64,000 bases of DNA from JALXDT01 sp964634755 (GTDB lineage: Bacteria > Acidobacteriota > Aminicenantia > JAMOAD01): positions 1 through 64,000 of the forward strand of contig CAZWJH010000003.1 of assembly GCA_964634755.1 (NCBI GenBank), written 5' to 3'. Positions 8,575-16,141 of this stretch are shown piece by piece (the stretch's first letter is position 1; every line of letters begins with the position of its first letter). The notes under the pieces were generated by a model that worked only from the letters and a program-made list of their open reading frames with translations, did not search any database and was not told the DNA's origin. A program made the position numbers and the translations under genes.

Positions 8575-9608
8575 TTCACACTCTCCATATTATTTTTTAT
8601 TATATTATTGATTATTTCATAAAAAATTTCTCCTTCAAGTTTGTCCTTATCATAAACCTTAATTTTAAACTCTCTTTTTTTTGAAAAATTCTCTCCTCTT
8701 ATTAAAACCTTCAAATTTACAACCCCTTCAAAAGGTAAGTAAACCTTAAACTCCTTTTTCTTGGAGTTTTTGTATTCCAAATTCTCTTTACCCTCAAAAA
8801 CTGTTTTTACAGTTGTTTTTACCTTTTCAATGTTATAAATCTTCAAAGTAAGCCTAAGAGTATCACCTTTAAAGTATTCATTTTTGTCTGTATCGCACCA
8901 CACACCGATTTTAGGATAAAGCTTTACTACTGAGAAATAGTGTTCCTTTGATTTTAACCCCCACAAAATCACTCTATCACTTTTAATAATAGGCCTACCC
9001 TTTAATTTAACTCTTGTTTTCCCTTCCTTTAATTCACTCTTCTTATAATAAAAGAAATAATACTTATCCGGAGAAAACACAAAAAAGCCCTTTCTTACTT
9101 GATAAATAAAGAAAGACTCAGGAGAAATACTTCTCCAGTAAATTAGGTCCCCTCCTCTCTTATAAACATTTAAAAATCCATTTTGAAAAATCACAACAAG
9201 ATATTTACCATCAAATATATAATCAATAATTTCAAGGTTTGGAGCTCTTCTTTTCCATTTCTTTTTACCATTAATAAAAAACATAAGTATCCCTTTGTTC
9301 TTTTTCAAAGAATAATTTCTCGTTTTTTTAACTTTTCCACCTCTTTCTGTCTTCAAAAACTTCTTTAATTTATTGGGCTCAAGGGAGCCAATTTTAAATT
9401 CCCAATAATGAATAACATCATTTTCCCTTATTGAAAATACAAGAGAATCCTCATTCTCGTACATTTTAAAAGCGCTCTCCTCACTCTTTAAAGGTATTGA
9501 AGACATTATTTCTGGAACAAGGGGATAAACAAGTTCAGTGTTTTCAGAAAAAATAAGAGAGAAAGAAAAGAGTAAGAAAAAAATAAAGCTAAAAAGTTTA
9601 AACTTCAT
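8571..9608 (-). CDS. Exported protein of unknown function (beta-propeller-like plus C-terminal beta domain)
   Basis: 345 residues; signal peptide about 1-21. No family recognised. Residues 40-210 contain short beta-rich repeats with Trp/Tyr-Phe blades (DGKYLVVIF, KGFFVFSPDKYYFF) that look like a WD- or PQQ-type propeller. Residues 235-325 resemble an Ig-like domain (YFKGDTLRLTLKIYN). Very basic. It has its own promoter just upstream, inside the end of the preceding gene, and is coupled to the amidohydrolase downstream. Domain reading is inference. Confidence 0.6.
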   Translation of the reverse strand: MKFKLFSFIFFLLFSFSLIFSENTELVYPLVPEIMSSIPLKSEESAFKMYENEDSLVFSIRENDVIHYWEFKIGSLEPNKLKKFLKTERGGKVKKTRNYSLKKNKGILMFFINGKKKWKRRAPNLEIIDYIFDGKYLVVIFQNGFLNVYKRGGDLIYWRSISPESFFIYQVRKGFFVFSPDKYYFFYYKKSELKEGKTRVKLKGRPIIKSDRVILWGLKSKEHYFSVVKLYPKIGVWCDTDKNEYFKGDTLRLTLKIYNIEKVKTTVKTVFEGKENLEYKNSKKKEFKVYLPFEGVVNLKVLIRGENFSKKREFKIKVYDKDKLEGEIFYEIINNIIKNNMESVK

Positions 9609-9613
9609 TAGAG

Positions 9614-9643
9614 ATTATAAAACACAATTGTTCTTTTCGTCAA
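9614..9643 (-). promoter_or_regulatory. Promoter of the exported protein gene, leaderless type
   Basis: Read on the minus strand: TTGACG (9643-9638), 18 bases, TATAAT (9619-9614), five bases, then the ATG at 9608. No ribosome site. The -35 box lies inside the last codons of the preceding gene. Confidence 0.7.
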
Positions 9644-10617
9644 AACCAAATATCTTTTTGAACTCTCCTCTTAAGAAATAAAAAAATAAGCGCGATAAGT
9701 CCTATCAAATACTCCCAAACCTGAGTAATTGTATGAATAATAAATCCCACTATAAATGGATTTTTTAATTTTATCCTGAGAATAGTAAAAACATACTTGA
9801 AAGCCAACTCCCATGTTCCGAAGCCCGCAAGCCCCTGAACAGGGAGAATAGAGGAAAGCTCCGTAGCAGATATTCCAAAGCTAAAAATTGCAATTTTTTC
9901 GATAGCAAAAGTCGTATTTGTTAATGAAACAAAAAGTATAAAAAGAGAAAAATATTTAAAAGCTCTTATAAATATACTCAAAAAGAATAGTTCCAACCTC
10001 TCCATTAAAGAATTATGCTTCTCAAAATACATTTCAATCTCGATTAAAGCTACTTTTATTTTCTTAAATTTATTAATAAATTTTATATGGGATATGATAC
10101 TTAAAATGTTCCCGGAAAAAAAGATAAAAAAAAGTGAAAGTGTAAAAATAAAAAGAACTGCCCAAAAAAGTCCTCCTCTGTTATCAAAAGAGCTAAGATA
10201 AAGCAAAGCAAATGATAGCAAAACCGACAAAGAGAGTAAATCATAAAACATTGAAACTATAAAACTTGCTCCGCCTTCTTCAATATTAACTCCCTCTTTA
10301 TTCGTAAAATATGTGTAAAACAGAAGGGATGCAGTTCTTGCAGGTAATAAATCGACGGAAAAATTTCTAACAAGTGTGATTAAAAAAAGGTCAAAAAAGC
10401 CTAGTTTTTTCTCCAATAAAATCCAGTATCTAATAGTCCTTAAAATAGTTCCTACAAGTGATAGAATAAAAAACAGGAACAAATATTCTATTTTTAAAAG
10501 ATTTTTGTACTCTCTGATACTTTCCAATGAAGTTTTTTTAAGAAAAATATAAAAAATTAAAGCTGTAAGAATAAAAGGAAAAATATATTTTAAATATTTA
10601 AAAAATCTCTTATTCAC
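9640..10617 (-). CDS. LPG-synthase-TM / UPF0104 (YbhN-like) integral membrane protein
   Basis: 325 residues with about eight transmembrane helices. The RTIRYWILL segment near 60, RNFSVDLLPARTAS near 85 and LPVQGLAGFGTWELA near 260 are characteristic of the flippase-like domain named after lysylphosphatidylglycerol synthase (PF03706). Stand-alone members are proposed to move lipids or polyprenyl-linked sugars across the inner membrane. The GTG start overlaps the upstream TAG by one base, so it is translated with the SGNH/propeller gene. Confidence 0.82.
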   Translation of the reverse strand: MNKRFFKYLKYIFPFILTALIFYIFLKKTSLESIREYKNLLKIEYLFLFFILSLVGTILRTIRYWILLEKKLGFFDLFLITLVRNFSVDLLPARTASLLFYTYFTNKEGVNIEEGGASFIVSMFYDLLSLSVLLSFALLYLSSFDNRGGLFWAVLFIFTLSLFFIFFSGNILSIISHIKFINKFKKIKVALIEIEMYFEKHNSLMERLELFFLSIFIRAFKYFSLFILFVSLTNTTFAIEKIAIFSFGISATELSSILPVQGLAGFGTWELAFKYVFTILRIKLKNPFIVGFIIHTITQVWEYLIGLIALIFLFLKRRVQKDIWF

Positions 10618-12134
10618 TACTTTCCCCAGTAAGGCATCATATCCTTTGCGGGAGATGAGGTTATCTGCCAGATTTTGCCGGTAGCAATCTCTATTATTTT
10701 TATATCATAATTTCCAGATTTTAATTTGGGCCCGCTTGCATAAACAATAAATCTATCATCAGGTGAAAAAGCAGGGCAATAATCATGTTTTTCAGAATCA
10801 AAGGTAAGTCTTTTCGGTGAAAATCTTTCAAAAGGTGTTAAAATAATATCACCTTTATGATCAAATTTATGAGAAACCCAGGCTATATACTTTCCGGAGT
10901 GAGAAAATCTTGCCCGGCATCCTCCATAACCTTCGGAGAGTTTTTTCATTTCCTTACTTTTCAAATTCATAATATAAACATTCCAACCGATAAACCTGTT
11001 GGAAGTCATAAGAAGAAAATTATCATCCGGCGATACAGAAGGGAGTGCATTTCTTCCTCTGAAATTAGTGATTTTAGCAATTTTTTTTGAATTGATATCA
11101 TACTTGAAGATTTGCTCCCGACCATTTACTTTTCTTGAAAAGAAAATATATTTTCCATCATAGGTCCAAAAAGGATATCTGTCTTCTGAGGGAGAGTCAA
11201 ATAATTTTTTTATTTTTTTTGTTTTAAGATTCAGGATATAAAGTTCGAACCTTCCTGTTCTATTTGATTCAAAAACCACCTTGTCCGCATCAGGAGAAAA
11301 AACAGGATAGCCATCAAAAGCTTTGTTAAAAGTAAGTTGTTTTACTCCATTTCTATCTATTAAAAAAATATCCTCATTTCCTTTTCTATCGGACTGGAAG
11401 ACTATTTTCCCCAAAAAAATAGAAGGGAGCTTTTCCTTTTGTGAAGGGGGCAAACCTTTTATATAGGGTACAATTGCTCTGTAAATAAATTTTGCCATTC
11501 TGTAATAACCATCCTTTGAGGGATGTATCCCCGGCAAAAGCTCTTTTTTCTTTAGAAAATATGAGTAAACATCTATGAGACCAAGTTTATTCTTCTTTGA
11601 AATGTTTTTTATAATCGGGACAATTTCTTCTCTTATTCTCTTTTTTGAGCTTTCATTAAAGGTTTTTATATCAATATTGAAAATTGGAGGGGGAGTCATC
11701 AAAAAAATCAGAATTCTTTTTTTTCTCTCTCTTTTATACCTCTTTATCTTTTTTATTATATTTTTCATATTTTCAAGAAATTTTCTCCTCCCTGTTCTGT
11801 CCGAATCAATCCTGACATCATTTGTACCAAGCATAATAAGAACTATGTAAGGATCGGATTTTTTAAGTATATTAGACTTTCTCAAAAAAGAAAGATACTC
11901 CCCCGAAGTATTTCCCGGTCTTGCAGCTGAAATCACATCAACATTAATGCCATTTTCTTTAAAAAGAGCCCTAAGATATTTAGGATAACTTCCAAAAGAA
12001 CTCTCCGTTATACTATCCCCCATACACAATATCTTAATGCTCTCACCTCTACTCACTCGATACTGTTTTATCACAAAGCCTGCTGCAACAACAACTACCA
12101 AAAAAGCTACTAAAATAATCGCTTTTTTCTTCAT
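10617..12134 (-). CDS. SGNH/GDSL hydrolase fused to a TolB-like PD40 beta-propeller
   Basis: 505 residues. A membrane anchor at about 5-23 leads into an SGNH esterase domain: GDSIT (39-43, Ser41), an Asn in ARPGNTSG, GTND (103-106) and H204 in GIHPSKDGY. The position three residues before the His, normally the catalytic Asp, is P201. From about 240 follow repeated PD40/TolB blades (FQSDRKGNEDIF, FESNRTGRFELY, DGKYIFFSRK, HSGKYIAWVS). Family esterases act on acyl groups of sugars or lipids; the propeller may bind a glycan or protein. Probably periplasmic, tethered to the inner membrane. Confidence 0.82.
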   Translation of the reverse strand: MKKKAIILVAFLVVVVAAGFVIKQYRVSRGESIKILCMGDSITESSFGSYPKYLRALFKENGINVDVISAARPGNTSGEYLSFLRKSNILKKSDPYIVLIMLGTNDVRIDSDRTGRRKFLENMKNIIKKIKRYKRERKKRILIFLMTPPPIFNIDIKTFNESSKKRIREEIVPIIKNISKKNKLGLIDVYSYFLKKKELLPGIHPSKDGYYRMAKFIYRAIVPYIKGLPPSQKEKLPSIFLGKIVFQSDRKGNEDIFLIDRNGVKQLTFNKAFDGYPVFSPDADKVVFESNRTGRFELYILNLKTKKIKKLFDSPSEDRYPFWTYDGKYIFFSRKVNGREQIFKYDINSKKIAKITNFRGRNALPSVSPDDNFLLMTSNRFIGWNVYIMNLKSKEMKKLSEGYGGCRARFSHSGKYIAWVSHKFDHKGDIILTPFERFSPKRLTFDSEKHDYCPAFSPDDRFIVYASGPKLKSGNYDIKIIEIATGKIWQITSSPAKDMMPYWGK

Positions 12135-12140
12135 ATTAAT

Positions 12141-12169
12141 TTAATAGCACAGTTAAAAAAGATTTACAA
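12141..12169 (-). promoter_or_regulatory. Promoter of the SGNH/propeller gene, leaderless type
   Basis: Minus strand: TTGTAA (12169-12164), 17 bases, TATTAA (12146-12141), six bases, ATG at 12134. No ribosome site precedes the ATG. It is divergent from the promoter at 12199-12227. Confidence 0.65.
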
Positions 12170-12198
12170 TCAGAAAGTCTAAAAAAGGATTCCATACC

Positions 12199-12227
12199 TT
12201 GATATTTAGTTCTTTTTTTTATATTAT
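12199..12227 (+). promoter_or_regulatory. Promoter of the methyltransferase-UbiA unit
   Basis: TTGATA (12199-12204), 17 bases, TATTAT (12222-12227), six bases, then the ATG at 12234. If transcription starts near 12234 the ATG there is leaderless; the ATG at 12252 would instead have a GGAGA ribosome site. Confidence 0.6.
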
Positions 12228-12233
12228 CGGGAG

Positions 12234-13139
12234 ATGGAGAAGAAAGTGTTAATGAAAGAGGTAAACAAGTGCCCATTGTGTGGCTCTTCTGAGAGAAAAA
12301 AATTATATGATTCAAATATAAATGATTTTGATACAAAAGATTTTAAGATAACAGATTCTCAATACGGAAAGCACTGGACTTTTTTCAAGTGTAAAATCTG
12401 TGGTTTTGTATATTCAAACCCAACACCAACTAAAGAATTACTTGAAAAAATATATTCATCAATTGAAGATCCGGATTATGATTCTGAAGAAGAAGGAAGA
12501 TCGAATAATTTTAAAAGGATTTTGAAAAGAATAAAAAGAATAAAGAATTCGGGTACACTTTTGGATATAGGAGCAGCAACCGGTATATTTATGAAACTTG
12601 CAAATGAAAGTGGATTTGAAGTTGAGGGAATTGAACCATCATCATGGGCAGCTAAAAAAACAGAAGAAAAATACGGTTTTAAAATACATAATACAACCTT
12701 TGAAAACTTTAAAGCAAACAAAAAATATGACATTATAACAATGCTTGATCTTATAGAGCATGTTGAAAATCCTCTTGAAATTCTGAAAAAAGCAAATTCT
12801 CTTTTAAATAATAATGGGCTTTTGGTCCTCGTTACCCCTGATATAGACAGTTTTATTAGAAAAATTACGGGAAGCCGCTGGTGGCATTTTAGGCCTCCTC
12901 ATGTAAACTTCTTCAATAAAAAATCAATTAGATTTGCTTTAAATAAAGAGGGGTTTGGAATTATAAGCACTAAACCATATCACTGGAAATTTTCTCTTTA
13001 CTATTTAATTTCAAGATTTAACATAGGAAGGAAAATATGTGATAAAATAAAACTCTTAAAAAGAGTAAGCGAGAAAATTAAAATAAAACTCTTTTTATTT
13101 GATTCGGTGGAAGTTTATGCAAGAAAAAAAGATAATTAA
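12234..13139 (+). CDS. Class I SAM-dependent methyltransferase with N-terminal zinc ribbon
   Basis: 301 residues from ATG 12234; an alternative ATG at 12252 removes six. A Cys4 zinc ribbon opens the protein (CPLCG and CKICG). The methyltransferase domain follows: LLDIGAATGIFM (motif I, about 108-119), GIEPSSWAA, and DLIEHVENP. The pattern is that of methyltransferase_23 proteins found in cell-surface polysaccharide loci. The gene overlaps the UbiA-family gene by 23 bases, which suggests both act on a lipid-linked glycan or isoprenoid. Substrate unknown. Confidence 0.83.
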   Translation: MEKKVLMKEVNKCPLCGSSERKKLYDSNINDFDTKDFKITDSQYGKHWTFFKCKICGFVYSNPTPTKELLEKIYSSIEDPDYDSEEEGRSNNFKRILKRIKRIKNSGTLLDIGAATGIFMKLANESGFEVEGIEPSSWAAKKTEEKYGFKIHNTTFENFKANKKYDIITMLDLIEHVENPLEILKKANSLLNNNGLLVLVTPDIDSFIRKITGSRWWHFRPPHVNFFNKKSIRFALNKEGFGIISTKPYHWKFSLYYLISRFNIGRKICDKIKLLKRVSEKIKIKLFLFDSVEVYARKKDN

Positions 13140-14037
13140 TTATTTAAAGGCTTTAAGGCTTGAAAGATGGCCAAGAAGCTTTGCTATTTACATAGGAACT
13201 TTTTCATTTTTCCTGCTTTATCCTCAAAAAATAGTTTTCTCCATTAACTTTTTTGTAAAAATCATACTTGCTTTTCTTTTCACATGGGGGATTTCAACAG
13301 CAAACTATATCATAAATGAAATAGCTGATGCCCCATTTGATCAGCATCATCCGATTAAAAGGACAAGACCACTTACCGCTGGCAAAGTTAGTAAAAACAT
13401 ACTTTTAATCTTATTCTTTATATTGTCATTATCTTCAATTATTTTCGCATACCTATATTTTGGAAAAAATTACACTATTTATCTTATTATCCTTTTAATC
13501 GCAGGGTTTTTCTATAATATTCCTCCTATAAGATTAAAGGATATTCCCATTTTAGACTTTGTTTCAGAATCAATAAATAATCCCATAAGATTTCTAATTG
13601 GTTGGTATGCATTTGCAAGAGCTGAGTTTCCACCGTATATTCTTTTAATATGGTGGTGGTTTTTCGGAATGTTTTTAATGATAGGAAAGAGAATAGCTGA
13701 GAAAAGATTTTTGGGAGAGAAAAGCTCTCAAGCTTACAGACCATCTCTTAAAAATGTTTCTGAGAAAGTTCTTTTTTACTTCATGGTTTTTACTGGATTT
13801 TTGTCCTTTGCACTCATATTGCTCTTTGGTATTCAATTTAAAATAATAACTTTTGTAGTATTCTCTTTCCCACTTGCGGTTTTCCTTATCTGGATGATTT
13901 ATACAATCAATAAAAAAAGAGGTGAACTGGAAGAGCCTGAAGAGCTTTTGAAAAATCCGTTCTTATCTATCATTATCTTTATTTTGACTTTTATCTTTTT
14001 TATCTCACTTTACATTGAAAAGGTTGCGGGTAAATAA
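13117..14037 (+). CDS. UbiA-family prenyltransferase (polyprenyl-phosphate phosphoribosyltransferase-like)
   Basis: 306 residues from the ATG at 13117, behind GGTGGAAG; the frame also extends to a TTG at 13099. About eight transmembrane helices. The first Asp motif is N67-x3-D71-x3-D75, followed by HPIKRTRPLTAG. This basic HPxKRxRP stretch is typical of the DPPR-synthase branch, which makes polyprenyl-phosphoryl-ribose, rather than of menaquinone or heme prenyltransferases. That assignment is inferred. It overlaps the methyltransferase gene upstream. Confidence 0.75.
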   Translation: MQEKKIINYLKALRLERWPRSFAIYIGTFSFFLLYPQKIVFSINFFVKIILAFLFTWGISTANYIINEIADAPFDQHHPIKRTRPLTAGKVSKNILLILFFILSLSSIIFAYLYFGKNYTIYLIILLIAGFFYNIPPIRLKDIPILDFVSESINNPIRFLIGWYAFARAEFPPYILLIWWWFFGMFLMIGKRIAEKRFLGEKSSQAYRPSLKNVSEKVLFYFMVFTGFLSFALILLFGIQFKIITFVVFSFPLAVFLIWMIYTINKKRGELEEPEELLKNPFLSIIIFILTFIFFISLYIEKVAGK

Positions 14038-14038
14038 A

Positions 14039-14257
14039 ATGGAAAATAAGAGAAAAGATGAAAGGACAATAATTTTTCACGGTTTTTCTGGAGAAGAGTT
14101 GGAAACACTTATAAAGATACTTAAAAAAATTTTCCCTGATTACAAAAATATAATACTTGCAACAACCACTAAAACATCATTGGAATGGAAAGTTAGAGAC
14201 CTTATAAACGAGCTTGTGGAAGAAAGGGAGTATTTTAAGAAACAAAATAAAGGTTAA
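14039..14257 (+). CDS. DUF3783-type small protein
   Basis: 72 residues from the ATG at 14039, directly after the UbiA stop codon. The body IIFHGFSGEELETLIK ... TTKTSLEWKVRDLINELVEE has the (L/F)HGFsxEEL start and the Trp plus Leu-Glu helix end of DUF3783 proteins, small bacterial proteins of unknown function. No strong ribosome site; translation is probably coupled to the upstream gene. Confidence 0.65.
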   Translation: MENKRKDERTIIFHGFSGEELETLIKILKKIFPDYKNIILATTTKTSLEWKVRDLINELVEEREYFKKQNKG

Positions 14258-14263
14258 TACCTC

Positions 14264-14291
14264 TTGACTTTTGAGGAAAACGACTTATATT
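14264..14291 (+). promoter_or_regulatory. Promoter of the DUF151 gene
   Basis: TTGACT (14264-14269), 16 bases, TATATT (14286-14291). Transcription near 14298 leaves a short leader with AAGGAG (14301-14306) six bases before the ATG at 14313. Confidence 0.6.
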
Positions 14292-14312
14292 AAAAATCTA
14301 AAGGAGAAAAAA

Positions 14313-14792
14313 ATGGAGATAGAAGTTTTGGTTGAGAATTTGATAATTGATCCTGTAGCAAAAATGCCTGTGGTGGTTTTAAGAGAAAAAGGAGGAGACA
14401 GGATTTTGCCAATCTGGATAGGTTTTGCGGAAGCAAATGGTATTGCAATAGCTCTTGAAGGGATAAAAATCCCAAGACCTCAAACATACGATCTTCTTAA
14501 AAATATTTTGTCTCAAATAGGATATAAGATTTCAAAGGTGATAATCACTGAAGTGAAAGATAATACTTATTACGCAAAAATTTATTTAAGAAATGTTGAT
14601 AATGACAATGAATTAATAATAGATGCAAGGCCATCCGATTCAATTGCCCTTGCATTAAGATTCAACGCAATTATACTTGCAGAAGAAAACCTATTGAAAA
14701 AGATAGAAAATCTCTCAGTAGATAATGTTGATGATATTAAAAAGTGGCTTGAGGAGCTCACTCCGGAAGAATTGGGAAAATATAAAATGTAA
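14313..14792 (+). CDS. Bifunctional nuclease family (DUF151) protein
   Basis: 159 residues from the ATG at 14313; a TTG at 14271 is rejected because it precedes the promoter's -10 box. LPIWIGFAEANGIAIAL and ARPSDSIALALR are the two conserved blocks of DUF151 (PF02577). A plant member was reported to have RNase/DNase activity; bacterial roles are unclear. Its stop overlaps the MGMT ATG by one base (TAATG). Confidence 0.85.
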   Translation: MEIEVLVENLIIDPVAKMPVVVLREKGGDRILPIWIGFAEANGIAIALEGIKIPRPQTYDLLKNILSQIGYKISKVIITEVKDNTYYAKIYLRNVDNDNELIIDARPSDSIALALRFNAIILAEENLLKKIENLSVDNVDDIKKWLEELTPEELGKYKM

Positions 14793-15253
14793 TGATATTT
14801 TATGATTTAATCAAAATCAATGAAACACTACTAACATTTTACTATTTGTGGGATGATAGTGACGAGAAAGTTATAAGAGCCTCTTTCTCAAAAAAAATAA
14901 TAAAGAATTTTAAGAAAAAAGAAAATTCTGAAATAAAGAGAAAATTTGAGCTCTATTTTTTAGAAAAGAGAGAGCTTCCAAAAATAAATTATAAATTTGA
15001 AACAAAGATAACAGACTTTGAACTCAAAGTATTAAAAGAGACAGAAAAAATAAAATACGGACAATTAATAACCTATAAAGAATTAGCCAAAAGGATCCAT
15101 AATCCAAATGCCTTCAGAGCAGTTGGTAATGCTCTTGGCAAAAATCCTTTGCCAGTAATAATTCCATGTCATAGAGTAATTTCAGTAAATGGATTGGGAG
15201 GTTTTACAGGGGGGCTTCACATAAAAAAATTTCTATTAAAACTTGAATCATAA
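14792..15253 (+). CDS. ogt: Methylated-DNA--protein-cysteine S-methyltransferase
   Basis: 153 residues. The C-terminal DNA-binding/active-site domain is intact: YGQLITYKELAK, AFRAVGNALGKNP and the acceptor PCHRVI with Cys126, followed by GLGGFTGG. The suicide enzyme removes O6-alkyl groups from guanine. The N-terminal domain is short and poorly conserved, as usual for Ogt-type proteins. Co-transcribed with the DUF151 gene. Confidence 0.93.
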   Translation: MIFYDLIKINETLLTFYYLWDDSDEKVIRASFSKKIIKNFKKKENSEIKRKFELYFLEKRELPKINYKFETKITDFELKVLKETEKIKYGQLITYKELAKRIHNPNAFRAVGNALGKNPLPVIIPCHRVISVNGLGGFTGGLHIKKFLLKLES

Positions 15254-15299
15254 TTAACAGTTTTTGCAACTTTTTTTAAATTGGAGGTATCTTATATAT

Positions 15300-15818
15300 A
15301 TGGAAGAGCTTATAAAAAGACTTAAAAAAGGAGATGAGGAAGCTTTGAAGGAAATTATGAAAATGTATAAAAATGATGTTTTTAAATACATGTATTACTT
15401 TTTCGGAAATAGAGAGATAGCAGAGGAGCTTACCCAAGAAACATTCGTAAGAGTTTATTTTAAAGTGAAAACAATAAAGACAAATAATCTAAAAAACTGG
15501 ATTTTTGCAATAGGAAGAAATATTGCGAGAAAAGAGTTTAATAAAAGAAAGCTAAAAAGAATGATCAGTCTTGGAGATTTAAGAAAAACTGAGGCTCAGG
15601 CAAATTCAAGCGAAAATAAAATCTTAATTCAAGAGCTTTTGAAGGATGTTCCAGAAAAATACAAAACCCCCCTTCTAATGAAAGAAATTGAAGGTCTTAG
15701 TCTTGAATCAATATCCCAAATACTTAAAAAACCTGTTGGCACAATAAAATCCTATATTTTCAGAGGAAAAGCAATTTTAAAAAATAAATATAATTCAATG
15801 ATGGAGGTAAAAAAATGA
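15300..15818 (+). CDS. ECF-type RNA polymerase sigma factor
   Basis: 172 residues from the ATG at 15300. Region 2 (ELTQETFVRVYFKV, then NWIFAIGRNIARKEFNKRK) and region 4 (VPEKYKTPLLMKEIEGLSLESISQIL...GTIKSYIFRGK) are complete, with no extra domains. The next gene is a small membrane protein overlapping by four bases, the usual anti-sigma position. Upstream, TTGCAA (15264-15269)-18-TATCTT (15288-15293) ends six bases before the ATG, but GGAGG at 15283 could act as a distant ribosome site. The frame's TTG at 15264 is part of that -35. Confidence 0.88.
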   Translation: MEELIKRLKKGDEEALKEIMKMYKNDVFKYMYYFFGNREIAEELTQETFVRVYFKVKTIKTNNLKNWIFAIGRNIARKEFNKRKLKRMISLGDLRKTEAQANSSENKILIQELLKDVPEKYKTPLLMKEIEGLSLESISQILKKPVGTIKSYIFRGKAILKNKYNSMMEVKK

Positions 15819-16141
15819 AAAATCCGGAAGATTTAATAAAGGAGTTAGAATTCAAAGAGAGCCTTTCTGAAAATTTTGAATTAAAAGTCTTTGAAAAGAT
15901 AAAAAAAAGAAAGTCCATTAAGAAAAAATCTAAAATACTATTCGTTTTTGTATCAATTGTCTCTCTTGTAATTTTATCTCTAATTTTTAATATAAGAGCA
16001 GTAAGAGAAAATAATCAACAAAATTTCGCAAAAAAAGAGGTAATTCCAATAATGGATAATGTTATTTTAAGTACAAATAGTGCAACAACCCACTATGCGA
16101 TGGAAATAGATAACAAATCCAAAGCAAGGAGGCCATTATGA
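15815..16141 (+). CDS. Small single-pass membrane protein, probable anti-sigma factor
   Basis: 108 residues: a charged cytoplasmic N-terminus (1-38), one transmembrane helix (about 41-60) and a short outer tail. It overlaps the sigma gene (ATGA) and the HtrA-like gene (ATGA). No zinc-binding HxxxCxxC motif, so it is not a ZAS-type anti-sigma. The role rests on gene position, size and topology, as in the RseA arrangement. Confidence 0.6.
   Translation: MKNPEDLIKELEFKESLSENFELKVFEKIKKRKSIKKKSKILFVFVSIVSLVILSLIFNIRAVRENNQQNFAKKEVIPIMDNVILSTNSATTHYAMEIDNKSKARRPL

Noticed and set aside
15261..15293. ECF-type autoregulated promoter (CAACTT plus TATCTT)
   Set aside because: The match to known ECF consensus is loose and the same bases are explained by a sigma-70-like pair.
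15264..15299. TTG start for the sigma factor
   Set aside because: It lies in a probable -35 box (TTGCAA), and the added residues do not resemble sigma factors.
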